Source of the DNA: Bathynomus jamesi
Taxonomy: Eukaryota > Arthropoda > Malacostraca > Isopoda > Cirolanidae
Direction of reading: 5' to 3'
Assembly (NCBI GenBank): GCA_023014485.1
Contig: JAJOZX010003208.1
Coordinates: 396,001-460,000, forward strand
Length of the DNA stretch: 64,000 bases
Positions 10,790 to 21,913 of the stretch are shown here, in pieces. The position numbers and the translations under genes are program-made. Position 1 is the stretch's first letter. Each line of letters begins with the position of its first letter. The notes under the pieces are model-generated. The model had not been told where the DNA came from, made no database searches, and saw only the letters and a program-made list of their open reading frames with translations.

Positions 10790-12204
10790 TTATGACAAAT
10801 TGCGTGCAATGTTTCTTAAAAATTGCAGTAAGTTTTCCTTTTTGTAATTTTCAACTAGCCTCTTCAATCGTGCGTCAACAATTTGATAGGCTTTTTTCTT
10901 CTTTGGGGAATCTCCTCGTCGCATGTGGGCAATTTTTGTCTGGCTTATTCCTTCTTCTGCTCTAATAGCTGAGCAAAGTCTCCACAAATTTGGGTGTGTC
11001 GAAGTTACTGATGACCGTAGAGCATTGTGGAACCCTTCCACAGAGTTATTCGATCTTGGTAAGTCCATTAATACGCGGTCGTAATGATTCCACACTTGAA
11101 TAGGAAACAGTGGGGTATCTCTTCTCCGATGCGCACCCCGTCCTCTCACGCTGCCAATATATGTAGTTTCAAAATACAAGATAAACTCTGCAGGAATGTT
11201 GTCATCATTTGGCAATTCTTCAAATGCGTCGATAACATCTTCAATTGGCAAAAACGCTAGGGCGTTAAATGATTTAATTTTAATTTGAAAATTTTCATCA
11301 TTATTATATTTCATACGCTCACCCAGTTCGGAGATCTTTCGCCAACAGGATTGCCCGAGATGAAAAAGGCATCCAGCGATTTCAGAAAATGGAAATATAG
11401 ATGTAAATGAATTATGGAGTGCTTTTTCAAAGTCCATGATACAACTTGAAGTATTACTATTTGGTATAAGATCATGTACAGCAGAAAATAGCTGACGATA
11501 TGAAACCTCTTTCTTGTCTGGAAGCAAGGCAAATACGCGTGGTACACATGACCCTCCAATACAGATATGCAGTGTGACTAGTTGGGTCCACAAGCTTGGA
11601 GCTATTTTAAACGTCCCATCACAAGCCCAATTTTGAGAGTTTTCAAGGTCTTTCAAGCCAGTTTCCGAGGCAAAAACTAAAATTCTGTCTGCGTCTTCAA
11701 CACCACTATCAAAAGCTAAGAACAAGGAGCCATCTTCTAAGTATTTAACAGAATCTGGAATTTCAAACCCCGATGACAAGTTGGAAGAGCTGGAATTCCT
11801 GAAGCTCGCTGCCTCCAGTTACGAATGTTACATGAAAGTCCGGGTAAGTCTTGCATCTTTGACTTTGCTTCCTCATCGAGCGATTGCACAGCACTAGCAA
11901 TTACTTCCTGTGTAGACACCGTACCAGTTTTCTTTACTTCATTCTTAATTAAACTAACTGCCTTTCGAGCTTTAACTTGCGCACTGCTTACCGAGTGATT
12001 ATGGCTTCCCGTTGAATGAATTATTTCTGGTTCATTGCAATTGTAAGTTGTATGCACTCTAGCTCGGCAGCCTTTATAAAAATGCTCACAATGCCAATAA
12101 GTTTTTGTTTTGGTGCTGTTGTCTGAGTGTTTTTCGTAGATGTGATTTTCTTCATCGCACAATTTGCGTTTGTTCTTCTCAGTTGTAATAAACGCAGCAG
12201 CCAT
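10790..12204 (-). pseudogene. MULE transposase with FLYWCH-type zinc finger, one frameshift
   Basis: The first frame, from MAAAFITTEKNKRK at 12204, has a FLYWCH/WRKY-like zinc finger (YWHCEHFYKGCRARVHTT followed by GSHNHS; C-x4-C...H-x-H). The second frame, to 10790, is the MULE transposase: WACDGTFKIAP (first Asp), CIMDFEKAL (second Asp), GCLFHLGQSCWRKI (C-x2-H) and NNSVEGFHNAL (Glu). The two frames overlap near 11740-11780 and meet at one apparent frameshift just before FEIPDSVKYL. All catalytic residues are still present, so inactivation looks recent. If this is a true gene structure and not a mutation, a small intron could hide the shift, but I see no good splice pair. Confidence 0.85.
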
Positions 12205-12433
12205 GGTCTAAGGGTTCAAAGCTGAAACTAAATAATAAAAGAAATCAAGGTCAAATGTAGACTCACCATGCAGGGTTGCCATTTGCCAACTTTTATTTGA
12301 CTAAATTATTATTATAAATTATTTTTTATAGTTATATTTTATAGATATATTTTTTATAGTTATATTTTATAGATTTTTTTTTATAGATATATTTATAGAT
12401 ATATTCAAAGTTGAAACTAAATAAAAGAAATCA

Positions 12434-12569
12434 GGGGGAATTTTCCGCGGTGGAATTTATCGTGGAGGAATTTACCCTCGGTGCAATATACCATGGGGGA
12501 ATATACTGTGGGGGAATATACCATGGGGGAATATACCGTGGGGGAATATACCATGGGGGAATATACCGG
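12434..12569. repeat. MULE right terminal array, nine 15-bp units
   Basis: Units of the type ccatgggggaatata. The outer five are nearly identical and alternate between an A-form and a G-form (ccatggg / ccgtggg), as in an array that expanded recently in two-unit steps. The inner units are more diverged. Confidence 0.82.
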
Positions 12570-12574
12570 CCACC

Positions 12575-12584
12575 GCGCCTGTTG
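12575..12584. repeat. MULE target-site duplication, right copy
   Basis: GCGCCTGTTG, identical to 10531-10540. Confidence 0.85.
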
Positions 12585-14212
12585 CATTTCCTTTTGTGTG
12601 CTGCTTCTGGATTTTTACGATGCAGCATCCAGCAATAATCCCCCATCATATTAACGTTCCACCGGCCTTGGTATCTCTTTTCCATCTCCTTAATGTCTTG
12701 ATGGAAACATTCTCCCTGTTCCTCACTTACTGCACCTAGATTTTCTGGGAAAAAGTCCAAGTGTGCATTCAAGAATGAATTTTGATACTCATTGAGCATC
12801 CCAAAGCTGAGAATTTCTCCAGCATGTTTTCAACAATGAGTGCATATTCAGGGTCCTTATTATTCCCAAGGAACTTAGTAACCACACTTTTGAAGGAATT
12901 CCAAGCCTCTTTTTCTACTTCAGTCATCGTAGACAAGAAGTTTTCATCTGACAGCAGTCTTCTAATGTCTGGGCCTACAAAAATACCTTCTCTTAATTTT
13001 GCTTCTGATAGGTTAGGGAACTTCTTGCAGAGGTACTTAAAGCATTCTCCACTTTTTTCTAATGCCTTAACAAACTGTTTCATAAGGCCTAGTTTTATAT
13101 GAAGAGGTTAGAAGTATTTTCTTTGGGTCAACAAGATTTTTATGCAAAATATTCTTGCTTCCAGGTTCTAGAGATCTTCTTTGTGGCCAGTTTTTTGCTC
13201 CCAGTGTTGACTCTTTGCTCTGCTATCCCATTCACAAAGGAAACATGGGAACTTAGTATATCCTCCCTGCTGCCCCAGAAGCATGCACAATACCTTAAGG
13301 TCTCCACAAATCATCCAGTGATGATCATAATATTTTATCTTTGTAAGAACCAATTCCAAATTCTCATACTTTCTTGGAGATGTACCGAGTGACCAACAGG
13401 TACAGAGGCATACTTGTTCCCATTGTGCAAAAGAACAGCTTTTAGACTTCTTTTAGAAGTCGATGAAAAGTCTCCATTCATCCGCTTTGTACTCAATGCC
13501 AAATGCCTGTACCAAACCATCAATATCACTACAGTAAACTAAATTGCCCTCATGTGAAAAGTAGTGAATAAACTCCTTTTCTCTTCTTCTATACAAATAT
13601 ATCAATGTTCCAGCTGATAATAAATTTCTTTCTTTTAATCTGGAGCCTAAGAGTTCAGCAGATTCCTTGGATAATCCCAAATCTCTCACTAAATTGTTTA
13701 GTTCAGATTGAGTGAACAACTGGGGGTCTTGACTTCCTATATCACACTGAAATTCTTCATGATCAGTATCTGAACCAGAATTACTAGGCAAATCTTCAAT
13801 GTTTCTGGTGGAAGTGGAACTGGAACTTCTGGCCCATGAGGAACAGGTTGAAAAGCTGATGGAAGATTTGGATAGAATATGGCTTTCTTATTTTTTGAGT
13901 TATAGCCTTTAACATCACAAGAGCAAAAATAGCAGTCATCACAGTGATTTTTGGCTCCCTCCATACCATTGGCACACCAAATCTGAATGCTTTCTTTTTG
14001 CCTTTACACCATTTCCTTAGATCCTCTATGCAAATAAAACAAACTTTGTGTGGTGCCCATGGTTTGTCTTGGTCTCCTAGTTTCATTCCAAAGTAGGCAT
14101 GGTACACTTGCCTAATAAAATTTGTTACGTTTCTTTGATGTTTCTTGATCACAAATTCCCCGCATATGTAGCAGAAGCTGTCGGGACTGTTGACACATCC
14201 ACGGCTAGCCAT

Positions 14213-15369
14213 GATTCACAACTTACTACAGTACCCAGAACACAATAAGAGTCTTGAATTTAATTTAATAAAGGCTAAATAAGGCTTTCCGGAAATCTGG
14301 CATTTTCTCGAAGTCGCTTCACAAAAAAATCGAATTTGTGAAATAACTTTGTGTCGTATGACATTTTTATTGTGTTTTTCGAATTCAGTACACAAAAATA
14401 CATTGTAAACAGCTAAAATTATGAAAAACGTTTTTCCATCGCAGGCCTGTGTAATTAGCATCTACAATTTAGCAATTAGAACTCAATACCCAACTTAACT
14501 TAGTTAATAGTTAATAATATTATTCCTGCAATTATAACCATATTAGATGTGTACACAATTTCTTAATAAATTTACACAGACCAGTGAAATAAATTTTTGA
14601 GGACTAAAATTGATTAACCTTCCACCTTAAACTGTAATACTCCATATAACTTGTGCCAGTTACCATAATCTAAAGACACTATTGGGCCCTCATCATGATG
14701 CTGGGCCATACCAATGTTAACTCCAGTTGTAAACACTGCCCATTCATACATTAACACTTTATGTACCAGAAACACTCTTAGAATGCCACACTGAATGAAT
14801 AAACCTTGTTTCTGCACTTTAAACCCTTGTACTTAGTTTTCTTTCATTGGACAACCAACAATTGAAATGGATTGTTCTACTTGTGGATATTCCAGAGAAG
14901 CCTCCAATGCTCTTGACTGGAACTTTGTACTTGTGCCACCTTGCAGTTTTTCCCAGTACCCACTAGGAACTACTACTGTCTGGCTAGTGCTTATTTATTC
15001 ATGGGTGGGCCCCTCTGTTCTTTACACCCATTCAAGCTGGAGTTATTGGCAAACTGACAAGCTGTTCAGTGCTTCCACTGATTCTGCCTTATGATGTGCA
15101 ACATGGCACTCAATCTCATGGTAGAATGAAGGAAATTTTTTGTTTACTTTGTCATGCCCCAAATCCATTTTGCCATACACCAGATTTCATGTTAAGAATT
15201 CACCTACTTCCCTACACACTGCACCTATTTTGACATGCTACACATGCATCATGTGATGTTTTAGTATATATCAATATATACCTGCACATGGAGTGGGGGG
15301 TTTTCCACCCTACCTGAGCACTGAAAGGGTTAAGTGAGGCATGAGTAGAGAAAGTAACTAAAGAAGAAA
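14213..15369. other. Intronic stretch with no clear element
   Basis: Several short open frames on both strands, none recognisable. A GGGTTAA at about 15328-15334 resembles a piggyBac right end, but no partner was found. Confidence 0.35.
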
Positions 15370-15660
15370 ACCTTGTTCAGTTTGAGCATGTGGTAGGACA
15401 TGTCACAGTGCATTGTGATGGGAAGTGGTGGCTCAATATAATCTTGTCTTCTGATCAGACATCTGAAGAGGTGGAGGTCAGCATCTTAACCCTCATGGAG
15501 CCTCTTTATCATTCGTTTTTTCATCATCATCTGACAAGCTGGTTGTTCATCTGGGAGACATCCTCACCAGTGTGAACTCCACTATGGCCACAGAATGCAT
15601 ATACTCCTTAAGAAAAGTAGTCAGAGAGACCTTTGAGAGCTCTACTAAAATGTTTGAAAT
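15370..15660 (+). pseudogene. Remnant resembling the C-terminus of a family B protein
   Basis: The + frame around VQFEHVVGHVTVHCDGKWWL, then SEEVEVS and, after a frameshift, SSSFVFPSSSDKLVVHLGDI. This resembles a C-terminal module I recall from repeated animal proteins with a 'CVLPGASGTHSV' core, such as the one at 39777-40853: a Gly/Asp-Trp-Trp strand, a 'VSFMHPxGP...SFxWP' line, then a short tail ending in a Tyr-Ser-Leu. The match is from memory and weak; the fragment is short and frameshifted. Confidence 0.35.
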
Positions 15661-16345
15661 ACTTTTTCAGTGGTTTTACAGCTTTGCAGCAGGGGCTTTT
15701 TGGGCTCTTGGGGAAACACCCACTTAAAAAAAAAAAAAATTCACTGGACATTGTACCTCCTGGGTGTTGTGGAAACCAATAAAACATCTTTTTAGGACTG
15801 GACCTTTAAAGAAATGAAAGAAAAAGTCACAACTTTCTAATTTTTAGAATGTGCATTCTGACACACAGGAAATATTGTCAGGCATTTGGCCTACTTTTAT
15901 TAACATTTTTTAAAAGTCTGGTTGCATTATTTTTCAGGAAGTTGTGTATAGCTAATGAAAATGAAAGCTTTTTTAAGAGTTTTAAAATGAGCTAAAGAAC
16001 CATTTTATGGAACAGTTAGGATGAGAGTTGTGGATATTTAATGTCAAAGCACCATGAAGGTCAGGTCAAACTTTGATGACCTATATCTCAGAAACTGGAG
16101 GTCACAATTGTCTCAAATTTGGGTTGCAAGATTCTCCAATATACTTTTCAATTGGCCAAATTTCATCAAAATTGAAGATGGTCATCATTTTAAGTGACTG
16201 ATTTCTATTGCTTTGGTAGTGGAATGACCCAGTTATAAATACCCAGTACCAAATACTTTAACCATTACAGTATTTTCCAAGTTTCCCATTTACAAAACAC
16301 ACACAGGTCTATATTTAATGTCTGTAACAACTAGTCTTTTTGCAG
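15661..16345. other. End of intron 2
   Basis: No element recognised apart from an A tract at about 15727-15739. Confidence 0.4.
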
Positions 16346-16525
16346 GTTATTCCAAGTGTTAAAGGAAGTGCAAGTGAGATTGAAAGAATAACATTAAGGT
16401 GGAAGGAAATGAAGGCAGAGCTTGAAGCTACACAACTACTACTCGATGTTCACACGCTCATGGATGACTCTAATACAGCTGTACTTTCCAATGATTTTAA
16501 CACAGCAGTTGATAATCTAACAAAG
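16346..16525 (+). CDS. ZW10: ZW10 exon 3
   Basis: Follows a TTTTTGCAG acceptor. Its 60 codons (VIPSVKGSASEIERITL to NTAVDNLTK) align with human ZW10 around [20 protein letters not shown] and YVTGAQRLEEA. Two in-frame donors exist, AAG|GTTGGC at 16526 and AAG|GTTTAA at 16535. I chose the first, which gives better spacing to the exon 4 residues VEDLLKEA. The second adds three residues. Confidence 0.82.
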
Positions 16526-16909
16526 GTTGGCAAGGTTTAATTGTTGGGAACCAAAATCAATTTATTTTGATGACATAAAATAGGAATTCAAAGATTCGTT
16601 AGCATTTTTAATTTATTCTTTCAGGAAGCATAGCTATTAGCTAATGTAGTCACTGTATTCGAAAAAGTTCAGTTTTAAAATTAATAAGAGCTAAGAGAAA
16701 TTTTAGGCATTAATTTATCTTAGAAATTAATGTGATGCTAAACTATAGGCTAATCATTGTCTCTTTAATTAGGCTATATATAAGGCAGTTATATTCACAA
16801 CGTATTCACTGAATGCTAATCTTTATTAATAAGTCACTTTTGGCAAAATTTTAAATGTTAGAAATGTGTGCAGATTTGAAAGGAACTTACTGCTCTCTAC
16901 ATTTTAATC
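16526..16909. other. Start of intron 3
   Basis: No element seen before the mariner. Confidence 0.4.
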
Positions 16910-18174
16910 TATCAGGTCATCCCATAGGCAATGTCGTTTTTTACGATAGATTAAGTTTAAACTAGTCCTACTCGGTTTAAGCATAAATTTTCCGAAGGTT
17001 ATATCTAAGAGATCTATCGTGTTTCGTTACATACTTTACAGACCTTGACCAGTGAAGATGTGTGTTTTGCTTTATCTGAACCCCTCATAAACATGGTGGT
17101 ATCAGAAGAGCATATCAGGCAATATTCAGGTATATAATGCTTTACGAGTTCAAAAAAGGGAATAGTGCTACTGAAGCTGGCAACGATATTATGCATGTGA
17201 GGAAATGTCAAAGATGGTTTCAAAAGTTTAGGAATGGTGACTGCTGTTTGACAGATGCAGCACGCTCTGGATGCCCTGCTGAGTTTGATAATGACCTGCT
17301 GTTAGCCGCACTTGAAGAAGACTGTTCAACAACTGTCGAAGAATTGGCCCAGAAACTCTCTTCATCCCCGTCCACCATCCATCGACATTTGCAACAACTC
17401 GGGAAAGTGCCTAAGTTAGAAAAATGGGTGCCACATGAATTGTCGGTCGACAATCTGAGGGTGCGGGTAAACATTAGCACAGCTCTTCATTTCCGTGAAC
17501 TCCAAGATCCATTTTTGCACCATTTAGTGACTGGTGATGAAAAGTGGATACTGTACCAGAATGTTAAGCGCTGTCGACAGTGGGTTTGTGCCGGAGAACC
17601 AGCGACACCACAGCCAAAACCAAATCTTCACCCTCGGAAGGTGTTGCTTAGTGTTTGGTGGGATAAAGGTGGTGTAATACACTTTGAAACCTTACCACAC
17701 AACCAAACAATCACCGCTCAAGGCTACTGTCAACAACTGGATCGATTGAACACTGCACTAAAAGAAAGAGACCTTCTTTGGTTAATCGGAAAGGAATCGT
17801 GTTTCACCATGACGTCCTCATACCGCTCGGATCACTTCTGCAAAAATTGAGGAGCTTGGGTGGGAAAAACTTTCACATCCTCCATATTCTCCAGACCTTG
17901 CGCCTTCAGATTATCATCTCTTCAGGAGTCTGCAAAACTATCTTGACGAGAAACAGTATACTTCTTTAGATGACCAGCACACGTCTTTGTGCGTTTTTTG
18001 CCTCAAAACCGCCTGAATTTTATAAACATGGCATTGAAAAGCTTGTAGGACATTGGCAGAGTGTCATTGATTCCGATGGAAAATATATACTAGATTAAAA
18101 AGTTTCAGTTGAGTTTTTTTTTGTCCTTCAAATTCCGATCTAAAAAACGACATTACTTATGGGATGACCTGATA
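16910..18174 (+). mobile_element. Mariner element, near full length
   Basis: Ends TCAGGTCATCCCATAGGC on the left and ATGGGATGACCTGA on the right, with about 30-bp inverted repeats (also sharing the inner ACGACATT/AATGTCGT motif) and TA on each side. At 1.27 kb it matches the usual size of mariner elements. It sits in ZW10 intron 3 in the same orientation as the gene. Confidence 0.9.
17093..18098 (+). pseudogene. Mariner transposase, frameshifted
   Basis: Most of a DD34D mariner transposase can be read across frames. The start (MVVSEEHIRQY) is one base out of frame with MLYEFKKGNSATEAG. The helix-turn-helix region has VRKCQRWFQKFRNGD and SSSPSTIHRHLQQLGKV. The catalytic part has VTGDEKWILYQN (first Asp) and FHHD (second Asp), then a shift, then a decayed PPYSPDLAPSDYHLF region with the third Asp, ending DSDGKYILD and a stop. 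At least three frameshifts make it non-functional. Confidence 0.85.
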
Positions 18175-18414
18175 GTATGTTAAGAAGGTTTCAGCCTTCT
18201 TTGCATCAACTGTCCCTTGGATTTTCAACCTCTGCCATATCTCTTCAGCCTGTATATGGTATTGGAATAAGTAATCTTAAAACAGAATCAGTGAGTGCAC
18301 ATATTGTACATCACATGTTATGGAAAGGAAGCTTGGCTTATTGAACATCACTCATTACATTTAAAATTCTAGATTTTACTTAACCGTCAAAAGTAAATTC
18401 TGATATTATTCCAG
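18175..18414. other. End of intron 3
   Basis: Plain intronic DNA leading to a polypyrimidine-poor acceptor, TTATTCCAG. Confidence 0.5.
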
Positions 18415-18534
18415 GTTGAGGATTTGCTGAAAGAAGCAAGTGTAAAAGAAGTTGAGAGCCAACTGGAAATTTTGACTGTGCTGAGGGAGGAGTTGGTTTT
18501 GAAGAGGAGTGACTTGGTTTGCAGAGTTGGAGAG
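18415..18534 (+). CDS. ZW10: ZW10 exon 4
   Basis: Forty codons, from VEDLLKEASVKEVESQ to DLVCRVGE, between a TTATTCCAG acceptor and a GAG|GTGGGT donor, phase 0 at both ends. Aligns with human ZW10 [20 protein letters not shown] through ILYHLGEEW. The last residues RVGE followed by VWNKLI of exon 5 restore the human-like HLGEEWQKLI block. Confidence 0.85.
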
Positions 18535-19035
18535 GTGGGTCAGATAGTAGATTTAGTTTCTAGACTGCATTTATTGCTTCTCATTAATGAACCCATTTTG
18601 GGTATCCCCACAGCAAAAGAGAGCAGTACCGGTACTTTCCTAACCCCCATTCCCTTTAAGATATCTCAGAGTTATGGCATAAGGATGATCTAGACATTGA
18701 AAGTGTCATAAAAAAAAGGCAATTAGTGGAGATATTAGGTGCATGTTCTTTAAGCCACCATATTCTTTTTGAGATTATTAAAGAACCATTACCTTCACCT
18801 TTTTGGCTTATACTGACTAGTAACAAAATTTGTATGTTGTCATTTGGGAACTTGCCTTGGATATATATATGATGATTTGTTACATTTCCTTGGTCTAGTT
18901 ATAGTAACCTTGTGCCTAATGAAGAGTGCTGAAAATATTAGATATCCTAATCCTCGAAGTCAGGGGCAAATTTTCCACGTAAACGGTTTTTCTACCACCC
19001 CATTACATAATAACGCAGCATATATATATATATAT
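18535..19035. other. Start of 26.8-kb intron 4
   Basis: No gene or element recognised; ends in a short (TA)n at about 19018-19034. Confidence 0.4.
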
Positions 19036-19510
19036 TAGCTGAGGTACCCAGCGTTGCCCGGGATAAATTTCACATTGCTGTTGCATGTCATTCACGGTCA
19101 GCTTCAAGGCGTGATTGTCTTTCTTTGGGTGTTTCTCTTGCTCTGGTAGCTGCTACACTTTCTCGGACAGCTTCAAGACATGATTGTCTTTCTTGCAGTG
19201 TTTCTCTTGCTCTGGTAGCTGCTACACTTTCTCGGACGACAGCTTCAAGACATGATTGTCTTTCTTGGAGGTTTTCTCTTGCTCTGGCTGTTGCATGTCG
19301 TTCACGGTCAACTTCAAGGCGTGATTGTCTTTCTTGTGAGCTTTCCTGCTTCCGGGCTTTATTTTTTGTGGCTGCTGATGTAGATTTGTCCAAACTTGCC
19401 TGTTTCTTTGGTGGCATGGTAAAGTTGTTGGGATTTTCAAAAACTGCAAAAAACATTGCCACATTAACTTCCTGTAACTATTCGCACAAACAGACAGGCT
19501 GACCAACTCT
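19036..19510 (-). mobile_element. Helitron 3' portion with repeat-rich coding remnant
   Basis: On the minus strand the element ends CCCGGGCAACGCTGGG, then a few bases, then CAGCTAA followed by T. This is the Helitron 3' signature: a GC-rich hairpin near the end, a CTRR terminus and insertion before T. Upstream of it, the minus frame from 19462 encodes a repeating motif RETxxERQSRLEA about four times, a charged repeat like those at the N-terminus of Rep/helicase proteins of animal Helitrons. No Rep or helicase domain is present, so it is truncated. The 5' end could not be placed. Confidence 0.6.
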
Positions 19511-19726
19511 GTGTTGACATTCTTCAGCCCAAGATTTTCATGACTGTGTTCTTTTCTGTAGTTTAATCGCGGTGCTGAAGCCTTCGGGCCCAGTAATTTT
19601 AATTATTTAATTTATTAACATTCTTCATCCCATAAGAGTTTCCCGTGCCAAATTTGGTAGCTCTCGGTCAAACGGTTTGCGCTTGCATAAAGGACAAACA
19701 AACAGACAGGTGAAAATATATAATAG

Positions 19727-19895
19727 AATAGATAAATAATAATAAAAAAAACTTTGGTTAGCTTCCGCCCGAATTGTTCATTCTGACGAAGGTCAAGCTT
19801 TTCACTCCACCTTAGACCCACATTTTAACGTGGAATCCGAACCACGCCCCATCAGCAGCCCAGCGTCTTAACCACTAAGCCACCTAGGGTACCCA
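19727..19895 (-). mobile_element. tRNA-headed SINE, copy 1
   Basis: On the minus strand the head carries an A box TGGCTTAGTGG (19872-19882) and a B box GGTTCGGATTCC (19832-19843), the internal RNA polymerase III promoter of a tRNA-like gene. It ends in an A-rich, then AAT-rich tail. Head and tail with no acceptor-stem symmetry mark a SINE and not a functional tRNA. Its B-box region (CGTGGTTCGGAT...CCACG) is shared with the 5S-headed SINE at 32315-32525. Confidence 0.7.
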
Positions 19896-20030
19896 TTTAT
19901 CTACCAACCACTTTCTTTATAGAAGGATGAACAGCTGGGTTTTGCTGTGCGCCTGCTGCCATCAGGTCTCGAACCCGGGGCTGATGGATTCGTAGTGAGC
20001 GACGCTAACCACTACACCACCGAGGCGCAT
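19896..20030 (-). mobile_element. tRNA-headed SINE, copy 2
   Basis: Directly upstream of copy 1 in the same orientation. A box TGGTGTAGTGGTTAGCG (rc of 20003-20019) and B box GGTTCGAGACC (rc of 19966-19976). The body, between 19896 and 19965, runs straight into the head of copy 1, so the two may form a dimeric SINE or a nested insertion. Confidence 0.65.
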
Positions 20031-20099
20031 TGGTAGATATATATATAATTTATATATATATCTTGTTCTTGTTGCTGTTCCGTGCATTGGTCTCTCTTC

Positions 20100-21593
20100 A
20101 CACGAAGATCAAGCTGGTGGCCCCGCCTCTAGGTCTGGCTTGGTGGAGGAGTGAGTTGCTTTCTTGCACTCTCCACCGTACATAGCCAGGTACACCCGGT
20201 TCATGTGGTACCGTCCTCAGCCAGGCATCTAGTCTTCTCTTGAAGACGTCAACTTTGACCCCTGTAACGTTTCTGAGGTCCTATGGAAGTTGGTTAAAAA
20301 GTCTTGGTCCCCTGACAACCAAGCTATTTTCTTTCAGTGTTGGGGGAGTCCCTTGTCGGGCCTTTAATTTGGGAACACTACACATTCTGACTCCTATTTT
20401 CCAGTGTTGTTTGAATGGTAATTGGGTTTAGTTTGAAGTTTGGTACCAGTTTTTCAATCATTTTCCTTATGTAGATTTTGTGTACCTCTTCTTCTTTCCA
20501 GGGAGTACGGATTTAGTTTAGGTAGTCTTTCCCAGTAGTTGAGTTCTTTGCAGCCATCAATCTTGGTTGTGAAATGTGTCTGCATTTCTTCTTGTTTATT
20601 AGTTTCTTCCTTTTTATATGGGAACGTCAAAACTGAGCAGTATTCAAGTTTTGGTATAATCAGTGTTTTTAGCAGGGGAATCATTATTGTCCTGTCCCTT
20701 CTTTTGAACGTTCTTAGTACCTGTCGCGCGACTCTTTGCTTTATCGCTGTCATTATTACTCTCAGATTGATCGCTTTCGTGCTTCTCTGAATTTCCTGTC
20801 TATCTGGAGCATAATATGCAGTCTGTTGAAGTTCCTCTTTTCGACCATATCTCAAGAGCTGAAATTTCTCGGTGTTAAATGTCATGTCTTCTGACCATTT
20901 GTATATTTTGTTCGTGTCCCTCTGCAAGGCCTCCATTTCATTTACATCGCTGATTTCTCTGCTAATCATCTGTAAAGGATGTTACTATACTGTTGCTGTT
21001 TACTCCGCTGTCTATGTCTGTTAGCATGATAATGAACAGGAGTGGGTCCAGTACTGTCCCTTGTAGTACTGAGCTGCGTACTTCCGATTCTGATGATGAT
21101 ATACCTTGAATTTTGACGACCTGTAGACGTTCTCTGAGGAAGTTGTAGATCCATTTCCCCACTGCCTCTTATTCCCATATATTTCATTTTATGTGCTATT
21201 ATACCATGATCACGTTTGTTGAAAGCTTTAGCAAAATCTGTATATATGACATCATAGTTGTCATTGCCTTCCAGTGCATCAAGGATATTGTTGTAGTGTT
21301 CTATTAGTTGTGATAGGCATGATCTGCCTGATCGGAATCCTTTGCTGATTTTTGTTGAATCTTTCCAGTGTCTCCAAGAAATCATAAATTTTCCCTCTAA
21401 CTATTCTTTCAAATACTTTGGTGAGGTGGGACGTCAATGACACTGGTCTGTAGTTCCTTGCTTAAGATCTGTCCCCTCCTTTATATATAGGGACAAAGTT
21501 TGCTCTTTTCAAGATGCTCAGTATTTCCCCAGTGTCTAGGGATCTTCTCCATATCCAGTATAAAGGTGTAGCTATTTCATTTTTAGTTTTTAA
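20100..21593 (-). pseudogene. CR1-group reverse transcriptase, 3' half
   Basis: Reverse transcriptase blocks in order: ANFVPIYKGGDRS; GFRSGRSCLSQLIEHY; DVIYTDFAKAFNKRDHG (first catalytic Asp); VLQGTVLDPLLF; SFTDD in place of the usual FADD; then WSEDMTFNTEKFQLLRYG. The C-terminal tail LRNVTGVKVDVFKRRLDAWL appears near 20210-20290. Frameshifts break it at least three times and the catalytic box has lost its standard residue, so it is inactive. Confidence 0.75.
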
Positions 21594-21913
21594 CAGGGTT
21601 GGCAAAAACCTGGGTTTATGGGTTTCATAATTTAAATTAAAGTTATAGCTATGATTTTTAGAATTTATATATTTTTTCATTTTTTAACGTCACTTTCAAC
21701 TGAAGAAGATAGCAGTGTGCTGTCGAAATGTAGTGTGTTTTCATTTAACATAAAGTGTGGCTGTTGTTCTCTTTTGAATCAACACGGTAGTGTGTTTTTT
21801 AAAATTTTTATTACAGTTTGTTTACAGGCCTAGACAGTAGACATTATTCTTATTTTTGCACATCTTTTTTTAAGAGATCAGTTTTAATTAATTAATACTG
21901 TATCTATTTAATA

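Larger units (their letters stand above)
10541..12574 (-). mobile_element. Mutator-like element (MULE), full length
   Basis: A 2,034-bp element between exact 10-bp target duplications, inserted in the tail of the family C gene. Each end is an array of nine 15-bp units, left 10547-10681 (type ggtaaattccaccat) and right 12434-12569 (type ccatgggggaatata), in opposite orientation. It carries one minus-strand transposase gene with an N-terminal zinc finger. An AT-rich stretch with short repeats (12296-12410) lies between the gene start and the right array, bounded by a roughly 38-bp direct repeat (about 12211-12246 and 12402-12436). Confidence 0.88.
10485..14212 (-). pseudogene. Family C cysteine-rich repeat protein, broken and interrupted by a MULE
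   Basis: Starts MASRGCVNSPDSFCYICGEF at 14212 on the minus strand and is readable in several frames as far as the MULE at 12575. The last residues (SFTGKRKW and a stop) reappear on the far side of the MULE near 10490-10540. Visible blocks: a Cys-rich N-terminus (CYICGEF, CFICIEDLRKW, CDDCYFCSCD), then QLFTQSELNNLVRDLGLSK, CGDLKVLCMLLGQQ, FPCFLCEWDSRA, SEEQGECFHQDIKEMEKR and NVNMMGDYCWMLHR. At least five frameshifts separate them, so it is a pseudogene. From memory, proteins with these blocks occur in many copies in arthropod gene sets with no assigned function. The copy number suggests a mobile element, but I see no terminal repeats here. Confidence 0.65.

Noticed and set aside
12431..12799. 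Open frame with IPPWYIPPRY repeats
   Set aside because: The repeated peptide is just translation of the MULE's 15-bp terminal units joined to the end of the family C frame.
15328..15334. piggyBac right end (GGGTTAA)
   Set aside because: No matching TTAACCC left end within a plausible distance.
19832..20030. Possible tRNA genes
   Set aside because: A and B boxes are present, but no cloverleaf with a paired acceptor stem; A-rich tail and body mark them as SINEs.
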